Positions 54,601 through 62,514 of a DNA stretch of 64,000 bases are shown piece by piece; within the stretch, counting starts at the first letter, position 1; every line of letters starts with the position of its first letter. The notes beneath the pieces are model-generated. The model was not told the DNA's origin and made no database searches. It worked only from the letters and a program-made list of their open reading frames with translations. Origin of the DNA: Oribacterium sp. P6A1 (GTDB taxonomy: Bacteria > Bacillota > Clostridia > Lachnospirales > Lachnospiraceae). The translations under genes were made by a program, and so were the position numbers. The DNA is taken from contig NZ_JNKO01000002.1 in assembly GCF_000702885.1 (NCBI RefSeq), positions 248,001 through 312,000 of the forward strand, read 5' to 3'.

Positions 54601-55360
54601 GCAGATCATGGATGCTAAAACCGATGAAGAATCCTATCAGAGAGAGCTTCACAAATTCTCGTTCAGATATGCATATCAGGATGCGGTAGGGCTTTATCCG
54701 AAACATTCTGTTTCCGAGCTTAAGGAAGCGGAGATTGAAAAGTACGAAGAGGCAAGAGAGCTGAAGGGAGCGGAACCCTGGATGATTTCGGCAGATCATT
54801 CCGATACAGAAGGATTTTCTGCCGGGGCTTCTGCATCCTTGCAGTCATCAGGAGGCAAAGACAGGGCAGGCGGAGCAGTGATTGGTGATGCCTACCACCA
54901 TGCCTTTCAGAAATATGACTATGAAGATGAACCCGGGAGATTTATGCAGCAGCTTAAGGAGAAGATGCCGGAGGCGGAATATAAGCTTTTGAAGGAGGAT
55001 CGTTTCAGGACTTTTCTTGACAGTGATCTGGCTGCACGTTTCAGGAAGGCTCAAAAAAACGGAATGCTTTTCCGGGAGAAACATTTTATGCTTAATCTTC
55101 CCCATAACGAATTGTTCGGTACGGGAGAAGTGACAGAGCACATTCTGCTTCAGGGAATCATAGATGCGTTTTTTATAGAGGATGATGAGATAGTTCTTGT
55201 TGACTATAAGACGGATCGTGTTAAAACAGCAGATATTCTTATAGGAAGATATAAGAAACAGCTGGAGCTTTATGAAAAGGCCCTGGAATCCATCACCGGG
55301 AAAAAAGTGAAGGAGAAACTTATATATTCAGTCACTCTGGGGGAAAGCATTCCGGTGTGA
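51668..55360 (+). CDS. addA: ATP-dependent helicase/nuclease subunit A
   Basis: AddA, the UvrD-like 3'-5' helicase and nuclease subunit partnering AddB. The 1230-residue protein has the Q motif WTDDQQRVI, Walker A VAAAAGSGKTAVLV (Lys28), motif II LVDEYQDSN, motif III QVGDVKQSIYSFRQARP, motif IV ELSRNFRS, motif V VRVMSIHKSKGLQFPVVFL and VI ELRVLYVGMTRAVHKLIL. The C-terminal nuclease motif is IVLVDYKTDRV. ATG 51668 follows GGAGGAG inside addB, so translation is coupled. Together with recO in the window, double-strand-break repair by both routes is represented. Confidence 0.97.
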   Translation: MKWTDDQQRVIDHKEGNLLVAAAAGSGKTAVLVEHVISRIMDKEDPLSLDQMVIMTFTDAAAQEMRERIKSAIDKKLSENPYDAGLIREAGNIQNANISTIDSFCKRFITENYAAIDLDPGFRMGDSGELKLLKSDVISDLLEEHYAVQEDEDFLNFVDAFSGGKGDSGIEELILRLHDYAEASPWPMEYLDRCIDRKDGGRNWKRFYLNQLRARIRDDAENMEYALSVCEDPDGPEVYIDEFTANLNAIDAVSEADDIESFAAAVKAAKDSFGRLKPSKAELKDKAKDIRDAVKKDLKTIAESIVIPDKETEERMEAGIESGIKVLVNLTREFIGRFQDQKAKRHMLDFGDLEHKALEILYTVDENGKRCFSQIADDYAKRYREILVDEYQDSNYVQEELIAALSSERFGRPDVFQVGDVKQSIYSFRQARPDLFLEKYNDVNYPTIELSRNFRSRNEVISAANDVFSRVMISAVGGIDYTGKAALHYGFPDAEYRDELKPEYLTELLIMENNKELSRDLFEGEELLKEEAEARLIAHRIHELHDRQEKIPYRDIVILTRSPGSWADTIVDVLNEEGIPAYCTSNEGYFNTVEVETVLSLLNVIDNPEQDIPLAAIMHSDIYKFTDEEMAEIVNARGTLRPIIEEEGDGDYDSDEVSCASISGDYEDTGETAPETYGIYSIFDEEKAGSGEPLRDELADKLLGFYRDIEKFRQMSHYLSIHELLYRIYDETGYYNYVTAMPAGSRRKANLDALVDMALSFEKTSYKGLFDYIRYIEKLKKYDDDQGEASVYSDQDDLVRVMSIHKSKGLQFPVVFLSGMGRKFNKQDLNSKMLIDSEYGIGCNYIDLENKVKIPSLKRAAIKEKLETDQLGEELRVLYVGMTRAVHKLILTAAVSDAEKLLEKYSDGETGLSSTAVRNASCYLDWIVMAEGRMKLEDSGNRNIDKPITVKVCTLADIKKGETCRNESLKEQHEALIRQIMDAKTDEESYQRELHKFSFRYAYQDAVGLYPKHSVSELKEAEIEKYEEARELKGAEPWMISADHSDTEGFSAGASASLQSSGGKDRAGGAVIGDAYHHAFQKYDYEDEPGRFMQQLKEKMPEAEYKLLKEDRFRTFLDSDLAARFRKAQKNGMLFREKHFMLNLPHNELFGTGEVTEHILLQGIIDAFFIEDDEIVLVDYKTDRVKTADILIGRYKKQLELYEKALESITGKKVKEKLIYSVTLGESIPV

Positions 55361-55415
55361 ACCATGGATCTGATGATACAGTAAAGGCCGGTGAAGTATT
55401 CTGTGCCGGCAGATA

Positions 55416-55460
55416 AAAACCACGCCTTCGAGCCTTGGGCCCGTTGGCGTGGTTTCCTTC
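55416..55460. terminator. Terminator between addA and the convergent ThyX-like gene
   Basis: AAACCACGCC (55417-55426) and GGCGTGGTTT (55446-55455). A preceding stem GCCGG/CCGGC lies at 55387-55410. A/T ends allow use on both strands. Confidence 0.8.
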
Positions 55461-55545
55461 ATAATATTAAAAAACTGATTCCCCCGGTACTTTTTCTCCC
55501 TTTGAAGACGCGTTCCATTTCAGGGGATCCGGTTCTTATTTGTTA

Positions 55546-56190
55546 TCATGCCTCCGGCTCAGCCTCATCGTTCTTTGCGATGATGATCTCCTGTGCATAG
55601 GGAAGTGACTCGATCCATTCACAGAAGGTATGCCACTCCTGAAGCTTATGATTTTTTCTTGCAAAATAGATATTAATGAGAGTTTCGTAATTAAGAGTTA
55701 CAGTTCTCATCTGATTGTAGGACTCGGGGATCATCTGAATGAGATCGTACCAGTCATCCTTGTTCTTTCCTTCCTCCATATAACGAAGACGGATTTTCTC
55801 AATCTCTGCAATGTAATCCTTCATTATTTTCTCGGCATCCGGTGTAAGGTGATCATGAGAAAAGTCATCATATTCGATAGGCTTGCTGTGGATCTTGTGC
55901 ATGGTTGAAGTTGAGTTTGCAACTGTGGCAACCTTGTAGGTATCGTATTCTTTCCACCAGTAGATAGGAGCAGTGATATCACAGCATACCATGATCATAC
56001 GAACATACTTGCGATGATCGGAACCTGCAACACGGAGACGTTTTGCAAGGGAAAGATCATTAGGACCAAGGATATAATTTCCGTTCTCATCATAAGAACT
56101 GTCTGAACGGGCCCATGAGTTAAGCGGGTTACGTGCGCCTCTCATGGCGTTTTCAAGATTCATAACTGAAGTTCTCTCGATTTTTAGCAT
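55546..56190 (-). CDS. Conserved protein distantly like ThyX thymidylate synthase
   Basis: A 214-residue protein of a family widespread in Clostridia and their phages. Overall order recalls flavin-dependent thymidylate synthase: an N-terminal KIERTSVMNLENAMRGARNP, a core ITAPIYWWKEYDTYKVATVA followed by NSTSTMHKI at the place of the ThyX RHRxxS region, and a C-terminal SYNQMRTVTLNYETLINIYF then ARKNHKLQEW, like the NxR..hf..R part. The diagnostic RHR motif is absent (KEYDTYK in its place), so ThyX activity is doubtful. ATG follows AGAGGTAATT. A GTGCCGA/TCGGCAC hairpin (56222-56237) lies in its leader. The gene is real; the function is uncertain. Confidence 0.7.
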   Translation of the reverse strand: MLKIERTSVMNLENAMRGARNPLNSWARSDSSYDENGNYILGPNDLSLAKRLRVAGSDHRKYVRMIMVCCDITAPIYWWKEYDTYKVATVANSTSTMHKIHSKPIEYDDFSHDHLTPDAEKIMKDYIAEIEKIRLRYMEEGKNKDDWYDLIQMIPESYNQMRTVTLNYETLINIYFARKNHKLQEWHTFCEWIESLPYAQEIIIAKNDEAEPEA

Positions 56191-56372
56191 AATTACCTCT
56201 TTCTCTATTTATCAAACACCCGTGCCGAAATCGGCACCGGCAAAAGTATGATTTCATGGCATTGATCCGGTTATACTCCGGCAATGCTACGAACTATTGT
56301 ATCAGATTTGTCAAGGCAGAAAAAGTGACAAAAAGAATGGTTAAAATTTTATCAATCAAGAGGCTCATTTTG

Positions 56373-56401
56373 TTGTATGGACAATGAGGAAGTGATATAA
56401 T
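56373..56401 (+). promoter_or_regulatory. Promoter of the iron alcohol dehydrogenase gene
   Basis: TTGTAT (56373-56378), 17 bases, TATAAT (56396-56401), with TG at -15 (TGATATAAT). Confidence 0.8.
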
Positions 56402-56409
56402 GTTAAACA

Positions 56410-56427
56410 ATGTTAAAAAAATAACGA
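56410..56427. promoter_or_regulatory. Candidate Rex operator
   Basis: ATGTTAA-AAAA-ATAACGA matches the Rex consensus TTGTTAA-N4-TTAACAA at 11 of 14 fixed positions and covers the predicted transcription start, a position suited to repression by a NAD+/NADH sensor. A degenerate half site (TGTTAAACAA) precedes it. Confidence 0.45.
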
Positions 56428-56489
56428 TTGGCGTTTATGCTATTAGATATTGCCAACCGGACACTAAAGTATAAAAAGGAGATTGTGTT

Positions 56490-57707
56490 ATGGCAAGATT
56501 TTGTTTACCAAGAGATGTTTATCATGGCAAGGGCTCACTTGCAGAGCTTAAGAACTTTAAGGGCAAGAGAGCTATGATCTGTGTAGGCGGCGGTTCCATG
56601 AAGAAGTTCGGCTTCCTTCAGAAGGCAGAGGATTATCTCAAAGAAGCAGGATTTGAGGTTCAGATCTTTGAGGGAATCGAGTCAGACCCTTCTGTTGAAA
56701 CTGTTATGAAGGGCGCAGAGGCTATGGCCGAGTTCAAGCCTGACTGGATCGTTGCCATCGGCGGAGGTTCACCCATCGATGCAGCAAAGGCAATGTGGAT
56801 CAAGTATGAGTATCCAGACTGTACATTTGAAGATATGTGCAAGGTATTCGGCATTCCTGAGCTTCGCCGTAAGGCACATTTCTGTGCGGTATCTTCAACT
56901 TCAGGTACAGCAACAGAGGTAACAGCATTCTCAATCATTACAAACTACGCAAACGGTGTTAAGTATCCTATCGCTGATTTTGAGATCACACCTGATGTTG
57001 CTATCGTAGACCCTGAGCTTGCAGAGACCATGCCAAAGAAGCTGGTTGCACATACAGGTATGGATGCAATGACACATGCTGTTGAGGCTTATGTTTCTAC
57101 AGCTAACTGTGACTTCACAGATCCTCTTGCTATTCATGCTATTGAGATGATTCAGGAGAATCTCGTTAAGTCATACAATGATGATATGACAGCACGTGAT
57201 GCCATGCACAATGCCCAGTGTCTTGCAGGTATGGCATTCTCCAATGCACTTCTCGGCATAGTACATTCCATGGCTCACAAGACAGGAGCAGCTTTCGCGG
57301 ATTATGGCGCACATATCATCCACGGTGCAGCCAATGCCATGTACCTTCCAAAGGTCATCGCATTTAATGCAAAGGATGAGACAGCAAAGAAGAGATATGG
57401 TGTTATCGCAGATTACATGCATCTCGGCGGTTCCAATGATGATGAGAAGGTAGATCTGCTCATCAAGTACCTTCGCAAGATGAATGATGATATGAATATT
57501 CCTCACTGCATCAAGAATTATGGCAAGGATTCATTCCCAACAGAGCAGGGCTTCGTTCCTGAGGAGGTATTCCTTGAGAGACTTCCGAAGATCGCAGAGC
57601 TTGCTATCGGTGATGCATGTACAGGCTCCAACCCTCGTCAGCCGTCACAGGAGGAGATGGAGAAGCTCCTTAAGTGCTGCTACTATGATACAGAGGTTGA
57701 TTTCTGA
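56490..57707 (+). CDS. Iron-containing alcohol dehydrogenase
   Basis: A 405-residue group III (Fe2+) dehydrogenase that reduces aldehydes to alcohols with NAD(P)H. The NAD-binding region has AIGGGSPIDAAKAMWIKYEY; iron ligands lie in the conserved segments HTGMDAMTHAVEAYVST, VHSMAHKTGAAFADYGAH and HGAANAMYLP. It resembles butanol/1,3-propanediol dehydrogenase-type enzymes; the physiological alcohol is probably ethanol or butanol in a fermenter. ATG follows AAAAAGGAGATTGTGTT. Own promoter, Rex-like box and terminator. Codon bias is strong, suggesting high expression. Confidence 0.93.
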   Translation: MARFCLPRDVYHGKGSLAELKNFKGKRAMICVGGGSMKKFGFLQKAEDYLKEAGFEVQIFEGIESDPSVETVMKGAEAMAEFKPDWIVAIGGGSPIDAAKAMWIKYEYPDCTFEDMCKVFGIPELRRKAHFCAVSSTSGTATEVTAFSIITNYANGVKYPIADFEITPDVAIVDPELAETMPKKLVAHTGMDAMTHAVEAYVSTANCDFTDPLAIHAIEMIQENLVKSYNDDMTARDAMHNAQCLAGMAFSNALLGIVHSMAHKTGAAFADYGAHIIHGAANAMYLPKVIAFNAKDETAKKRYGVIADYMHLGGSNDDEKVDLLIKYLRKMNDDMNIPHCIKNYGKDSFPTEQGFVPEEVFLERLPKIAELAIGDACTGSNPRQPSQEEMEKLLKCCYYDTEVDF

Positions 57708-57756
57708 TAGTGATCAGACAGTTTTTTTGACATTGAACTCCTAATAAAGCAATATA

Positions 57757-57806
57757 AAAGCCCCTTTCCGTTCCGGTGATGTGGAATGGAAAGGGGCATT
57801 GTTTTG
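57757..57806. terminator. Terminator between the alcohol dehydrogenase gene and mgtE
   Basis: GCCCCTTTCC-TTCC (57760-57774) pairs with GGAA-GGAAAGGGGC (57783-57797), with TTTT after it on the + strand and TTTTA on the minus strand. Confidence 0.88.
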
Positions 57807-57818
57807 TTAGTGATATGA

Positions 57819-59528
57819 TCAGACAAGAACGGGAAGGAAGATTTCCGCCAGACCAAGGAAAATGAAAAAACCCAAAACATCCGTTGCGGTTGTTACAAAT
57901 ATACTTGAAGCAAGGGCGGGATCGGCGTGCATCTTGTCAAGAATCAACGGCACAAGGAAACCGAAAATACCGGAAACCATGAGATTGCCTATCATGGCGA
58001 GGAAAATGATGACTCCGAGAAAAGCATTGCCATAAACCAGGGAAACAATGATTCCTGTTACAAGTCCGGTGGCTGCTCCGTCAACTACTCCCAGCAGAAT
58101 CTCTTTTACAAAGGACTTCCAGTTTTCCTTGAAATCCACATCGCCGTTTGAAAGTTCACGGACCATGATGGACATGGTTTGGGTGCCGGCATTGCCTCCC
58201 ATACCGGAAACGATGGTCATGGTGGCAGAAAGGGCAACTACCTGGGCTATGGTGGATTCGAAAATCTTTACAGTAAATGAAGCGAGAAAAGCCGTGAGAA
58301 GATTTACCAGAAGCCAGGGGAGACGCATGCGGGCAGACTCCCAGAGAGTGGTATCAAGACCTTCTTCAGCTGATGTTCCTCCCAAATGAGCGATATCCTC
58401 ATCGTGCTCTTCGTTGATGACATCGATGATATCATCGACGGTAATGATTCCCAGTATGGAACCTTTACTTGAAACAACCGGAATGGCCTGAAGGTCGTAC
58501 TTTGATACTACCTGTGCTACCTCCTCCTGATCCACTTCCGGTTCTACGGAAACCACCTGATCATCCATGATGTCCAGGAGCTTTGTATTACGGGGGGAAC
58601 TCAGAAGATCACGGAGATCCACTGTGCCCACCAGCTTTTTCAGGCGGTCTTCATCGGTTACATAAATGGTTTCGATAACTTCGGTTTTCGGACCGATATC
58701 ACGAATGGTATCAAGAGCCTCTGCACAGGTTCTGTCTTCACGAAGTGCGATGTACTCTGTTGTCATGATACCGCCGGCACTGTCATCCGGATACTGCAAA
58801 AGAGTATGAATGATCTTACGGTCTCCGGATTTCATGCGATTTAGAAGCCGTTTCCGTCTCGCTATCTCCATCTCTCCGAGAATATCTACGATATCATCCT
58901 TTGACATGTCCTCGAACATTTCAAGAAGGGTGTCATCGGAAAGGTGATCACCGATACGCTGACGGGTTTCGTCATCAGCTTCTTCCATGATTTCGGTCAG
59001 CTGTTCTGTATTGAGGAATTCAGGCAGCTTTTCGATATCCTCATCATCAAGGTCGTCGATCTCTTCAACGAAGTCTGCAGTCTGCATGTCTTCGTAGTAG
59101 TCGCTGATGTCTTTTTTATTACCTTCATCAATGAGGTCTTCAAGTTCGTCTTCTTCCTCATCCTCATCTTCGTCGGTTTTTGAATCATCGAAATCATCGG
59201 AATCCGTATGAATCAGATTTCTTTCGTCATTATCCTTTTTGTTTTCATCGGGGATTGATTCAAAAAGATCTGTAAGGTTTGGCCTGGACTCTTCAGGAAT
59301 CTCGGGCTCCTCATCCTCATCTTTTTCATCCTGTGACTCATTCCGGCGTTTATTCTGCCTTGAGACTGAAGGAGAGTTGTCGTTATTCGTCAGATTATCA
59401 GCTTTTTTTGTTTCGCTGCTGTCTGATTCTACAGTTGAAACGATGTCTTCGTTTGAAACAGGTTTTCCCGCTTCTGTTGTTTCCTGATTTAAAACAAGAA
59501 TATCATCCTGCTTCTTCAGTTCATCCAT
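57819..59528 (-). CDS. mgtE: Magnesium transporter MgtE
   Basis: A Mg2+-gated channel/transporter, 569 residues versus ~450 typical. The extra part is an N-terminal ~140-residue acidic, low-complexity tail (DEKDEDEEPEIPEESRPN, DSKTDEDEDEEEDELEDL). Then follow the MgtE N superhelical domain (TEQLTEIMEEADDETRQRI and FEDMSKDDIVDILGEM), two CBS domains (AGGIMTTEYIALREDRTCAE; VGTVDLRDLLSS; LGIITVDDIIDVI), the plug helix and five membrane helices with the selectivity motif VSGMGGNAGTQTMSIMVREL. ATG 59528 follows AGGAGGTGCGCC. No M-box riboswitch is found in the leader; the promoter is at 59623-59651. Confidence 0.94.
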   Translation of the reverse strand: MDELKKQDDILVLNQETTEAGKPVSNEDIVSTVESDSSETKKADNLTNNDNSPSVSRQNKRRNESQDEKDEDEEPEIPEESRPNLTDLFESIPDENKKDNDERNLIHTDSDDFDDSKTDEDEDEEEDELEDLIDEGNKKDISDYYEDMQTADFVEEIDDLDDEDIEKLPEFLNTEQLTEIMEEADDETRQRIGDHLSDDTLLEMFEDMSKDDIVDILGEMEIARRKRLLNRMKSGDRKIIHTLLQYPDDSAGGIMTTEYIALREDRTCAEALDTIRDIGPKTEVIETIYVTDEDRLKKLVGTVDLRDLLSSPRNTKLLDIMDDQVVSVEPEVDQEEVAQVVSKYDLQAIPVVSSKGSILGIITVDDIIDVINEEHDEDIAHLGGTSAEEGLDTTLWESARMRLPWLLVNLLTAFLASFTVKIFESTIAQVVALSATMTIVSGMGGNAGTQTMSIMVRELSNGDVDFKENWKSFVKEILLGVVDGAATGLVTGIIVSLVYGNAFLGVIIFLAMIGNLMVSGIFGFLVPLILDKMHADPALASSIFVTTATDVLGFFIFLGLAEIFLPVLV

Positions 59529-59883
59529 GGCGCACCTCCTGCTGTGATTTATTCTGGCGTTATAGCGCGAAACTTTATTCTAAAGCTGAAAAATGTAAAT
59601 CGCAACTATTTTTAACATATATATTGTAGAAACATTATCATTGATTGCCAACTGTTTTTTATAAAAACCGGGATGATTTTGCAAAATTTAACCCGGAGCT
59701 TATGCACAGTGTATACATAATTTTTTTGTTATATTTGTCTACATAAGCATGGGATTGTTAAAAATTTATTGTTCTTGCAGTGCAAAATGTTTATAATTGT
59801 AGCTGATTGCAATTCGGATTTAGGAATAGAGTCTTGGTGTCCATAGATCCTTGCAAATTTCGATGAATATCATGGAGGAGATC
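59529..59883. other. Divergent intergenic region, mgtE / nfnA
   Basis: No gene seen. mgtE promoter on the minus strand: TTGGCA (59651-59646), 17 bases, TACAAT (59628-59623). An AACCGGG/CCCGG stem-loop lies near 59667-59696. nfnA promoter on the + strand: TTGTTC (59769-59774), 17 bases, TATAAT (59792-59797). The rest is AT-rich with no recognised signal. Confidence 0.6.
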
Positions 59884-60765
59884 ATGTACGAAATCACTAA
59901 AGTAGAGCACTTAGTTGATAAGGATTGGCTCATGGTTGTTAAAGCACCTTTTGTTGCCAAGAAATGCGAACCCGGTCAGTTTTTGATTGTAAAGCTCGGT
60001 GAGCTTGGAGAGAGAATTCCTCTTACTATCGCTGACTATGATAGAGAAGAAGAGACCATCACCATCGTTTTTCAGGTTGTCGGAGCTTCTACAGAGAAGA
60101 TGAGCAAGCTGAAGGCGGGAGATTGTTTTACAGATGTTGTGGGACCTCTCGGAAAGCCTTCAGAGATGATAGATACACCGATAGATGAGCTCAAGAAGCA
60201 GTCCATCATTTTTATAGCCGGCGGTGTAGGAGCAGCTCCTGTTTATCCTCAGGTTAAGTGGCTCCACAGCCATGGTATCGAGGCAGATGTTATTCTCGGT
60301 GCGAGAAGCAAGGATCTTCTCATTATGGAAGATGATCTTCGCAAGGTTGCTGCCAATGTTTATGTATGTACTGATGACGGCTCCTATGGAGATAAGGGCG
60401 TCGTTACAGATATCCTTAAGAAGCTTGTTAATGAACAGGGCAAGAAGTATACCCAGTGTATAGCTATCGGACCGGTTATCATGATGAAGTTTGCCTGCCT
60501 TACAACAAAGGATCTCGGTATTCCTACTATCGTTTCCATGAACCCGATCATGATCGACGGAACAGGCATGTGCGGAGCATGCAGACTTGTTGTTGGCGAT
60601 CAGGTTAAGTTTGCCTGTGTTGACGGACCTGAGTTTGACGGACACCTTGTGGACTTTGACCTTGCTATGAAGCGTCAGAGACAGTATAAGGACGAAGAAG
60701 GCAGAGCGATGCTGGCACTTCAGGAGGGTGCTACACACTCCGGCGGATGCGAAGCAGATAAATGA
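59884..60765 (+). CDS. nfnA: NADH-dependent ferredoxin:NADP+ oxidoreductase, small subunit
   Basis: A 293-residue FAD/[2Fe-2S] protein of the dihydroorotate dehydrogenase electron-transfer (PyrK-like) family. As NfnA/NfnS with NfnB it bifurcates electrons between NAD(H), ferredoxin and NADP(H). It has the FAD motif RIPLTIADYD, IIFIAGGVGAAPVYPQVKWL for nucleotide, and C-terminal cluster cysteines in GTGMCGACRLVVGDQVKFAC. ATG 59884 directly follows GGAGGAG; upstream frame starts lie before that site. The nfnB gene follows after 15 bases. Without the partner it could be called a sulfide/dihydroorotate dehydrogenase-like protein or glutamate synthase accessory subunit. Confidence 0.9.
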   Translation: MYEITKVEHLVDKDWLMVVKAPFVAKKCEPGQFLIVKLGELGERIPLTIADYDREEETITIVFQVVGASTEKMSKLKAGDCFTDVVGPLGKPSEMIDTPIDELKKQSIIFIAGGVGAAPVYPQVKWLHSHGIEADVILGARSKDLLIMEDDLRKVAANVYVCTDDGSYGDKGVVTDILKKLVNEQGKKYTQCIAIGPVIMMKFACLTTKDLGIPTIVSMNPIMIDGTGMCGACRLVVGDQVKFACVDGPEFDGHLVDFDLAMKRQRQYKDEEGRAMLALQEGATHSGGCEADK

Positions 60766-60780
60766 TCGGGGAGGCACAAG

Positions 60781-62172
60781 ATGAATAATTCTATGACAAG
60801 AGTTCCTGTACGTGAGCAGGATGCTAAGGTAAGAGCTACAAACTTTGATGAAGTTTGTCTTGGATACAATGATGAGGAAGCAGTACTTGAGGCTGAAAGA
60901 TGTCTTAACTGCAAGAATCCTCTTTGCATGAAGGGATGCCCTGTTTCTATTCACATTCCTGATTTCATCACAAAGATCAAGGAGAAGGATATCGCGGGTG
61001 CTGCCGATGTTATCGCACTCTCATCTGCACTTCCGGCTGTCTGCGGACGTGTTTGTCCTCAGGAGACACAGTGTGAGGGCAAGTGTGTAAGAGGCATAAA
61101 GGGAGAGGCAGTTTCCATCGGTAAGCTTGAGAGATATGTTGCTGACTGGGCAAGAGAGCATGATTATGTTGCTGCAAAGCCGGGAGAGCCAAACGGAAAG
61201 AAGGTTGCTGTTATCGGATCAGGTCCTTCAGGTCTTACATGTGCAGGGGATCTTGCAAAGCTCGGATACGATGTGACTATTTTTGAGGCATTCCATCAGC
61301 CGGGCGGCGTTCTGGTTTACGGTATTCCTGAGTTCCGTCTCCCTAAGGACAGAGTAGTACGTCCGGAGATTGAAAATGTAAAGAAGCTGGGAGTTAAGAT
61401 TGATACCAATGTTATCGTTGGACGTTCTCTTACTATAGATGATCTTCTTAATGAGGAAGGTTTTGATGCTGTATTCATCGGATCAGGTGCTGGACTTCCT
61501 AAGTTCATGAACATTCCGGGTGAGTCTGCTAATGGCGTATATTCTGCAAACGAATTCCTTACAAGAAACAATCTTATGAAGGCATTCCGCGAGGACGCAG
61601 ATACACCTATCAAGGTAGGAAAGAAGGTAGTTGTAGTAGGCGGCGGTAACGTTGCAATGGATGCTGCAAGAACAGCTCTTCGTCTTGGCGCAGAGGTACA
61701 TGTTGTGTACAGACGTTCCGAGGAAGAGCTTCCTGCAAGAGTAGAGGAAGTGCATCATGCCAAGGAAGAAGGCATTATCTTTGACCTTCTTCAGAATCCG
61801 GTTGAGATTTATGTCGATGAGAATGACTGGGTTAAGGGCATGAAGATCCAGAGAATGAAGCTTGGTGAGCCTGATGCTTCAGGAAGAAGAAGACCTGAGG
61901 AAATCCCGGGAGATGTATATGATCTTGACTGTGATATGGTTATTATGTCCCTCGGAACTTCACCTAACCCTCTAATCAAGCAGACCACTGAGGGACTTGA
62001 TACAAACAAGCATGGATGTATCATAGCCAAGGAAGAGAACGGACAGACATCAAAGACTGCGGTATTTGCAGGTGGTGATGCTGTAACCGGTGCAGCTACA
62101 GTTATTCTTGCTATGGGTGCAGGTAAGGCTGCTGCAAAGGGAATCGATGATTTTCTTAACGGAAAAGCCTGA
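60781..62172 (+). CDS. nfnB: NADH-dependent ferredoxin:NADP+ oxidoreductase, large subunit (GltD-like)
   Basis: A 463-residue FAD and two-[4Fe-4S] flavoprotein of the glutamate synthase small-subunit family. Cluster cysteines are in AERCLNCKNPLCMKGCPV and PAVCGRVCPQETQCEGKCVR; the FAD motif is VAVIGSGPSGLTCAGDLAKL and the NADPH motif VVVVGGGNVAMDAARTALRL. Often annotated gltA or gltD, but no glutamate synthase large subunit gene is adjacent, and the tight pairing with the PyrK-like nfnA fits the Nfn complex, which balances NADPH, NADH and reduced ferredoxin in anaerobes. ATG follows GGGGAGGCACAAG. Terminator after it. Confidence 0.9.
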   Translation: MNNSMTRVPVREQDAKVRATNFDEVCLGYNDEEAVLEAERCLNCKNPLCMKGCPVSIHIPDFITKIKEKDIAGAADVIALSSALPAVCGRVCPQETQCEGKCVRGIKGEAVSIGKLERYVADWAREHDYVAAKPGEPNGKKVAVIGSGPSGLTCAGDLAKLGYDVTIFEAFHQPGGVLVYGIPEFRLPKDRVVRPEIENVKKLGVKIDTNVIVGRSLTIDDLLNEEGFDAVFIGSGAGLPKFMNIPGESANGVYSANEFLTRNNLMKAFREDADTPIKVGKKVVVVGGGNVAMDAARTALRLGAEVHVVYRRSEEELPARVEEVHHAKEEGIIFDLLQNPVEIYVDENDWVKGMKIQRMKLGEPDASGRRRPEEIPGDVYDLDCDMVIMSLGTSPNPLIKQTTEGLDTNKHGCIIAKEENGQTSKTAVFAGGDAVTGAATVILAMGAGKAAAKGIDDFLNGKA

Positions 62173-62514
62173 ATGATTTAGAGACCGGTCTATGTACCGG
62201 AATATGGATGAGACTATAGTGTCAAACCGAATATTAAGGAACTGTCGCTTGGGCGGCAGTTCTTTTTTTGCGATAAGGCCGTTTAGAAATATTCAATATG
62301 ATACAGGTTCTTAAGATTTGCCGGAAAAATCGGATAAATAATTTCAATTTATAGAGGCTTACCGGTTATTTTTTACGTAAATATGACGAAGTACAACATG
62401 CAGGGGCTTTGAAGACAAGGAAAGGATCTTTTTCAGCCATAAAAGATTGTACTATCGATGCTCCGGAATCTTGCAAAGGCGTGCAGATATTTATTTTGAT
62501 GAGAGGAATCTGAG
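62173..62514 (+). other. Intergenic region nfnB to chemotaxis receptor gene
   Basis: Holds the nfnB terminator (AGAACTG-type stem, 62237-62269, followed by seven T) and then ~245 AT-rich bases. I could not fit a convincing sigma-A or sigma-28 (TAAA-N15-GCCGATAA) promoter. GCCATAA at about 62439 is a partial flagellar -10 without a -35. Confidence 0.5.
62237..62269 (+). terminator. Terminator of nfnAB
   Basis: AGGAACTGTCGC and GCGGCAGTTCT around TTGG with one wobble, then TTTTTTT. Confidence 0.92.

Noticed and set aside
59529-59720. M-box magnesium riboswitch ahead of mgtE
   Set aside because: The leader from the predicted promoter is under 100 bases and AT-rich, too short and without the M-box core.
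59755-59772. Second Rex-like site (TTGTTAA-AAAT-TTATTGT) ahead of nfnA
   Set aside because: Left half is perfect but the right half matches only 3 of 7 positions, not palindromic.
62270-62514. Sigma-28 flagellar promoter for the chemoreceptor gene
   Set aside because: GCCATAA is present but no TAAA at the right spacing.
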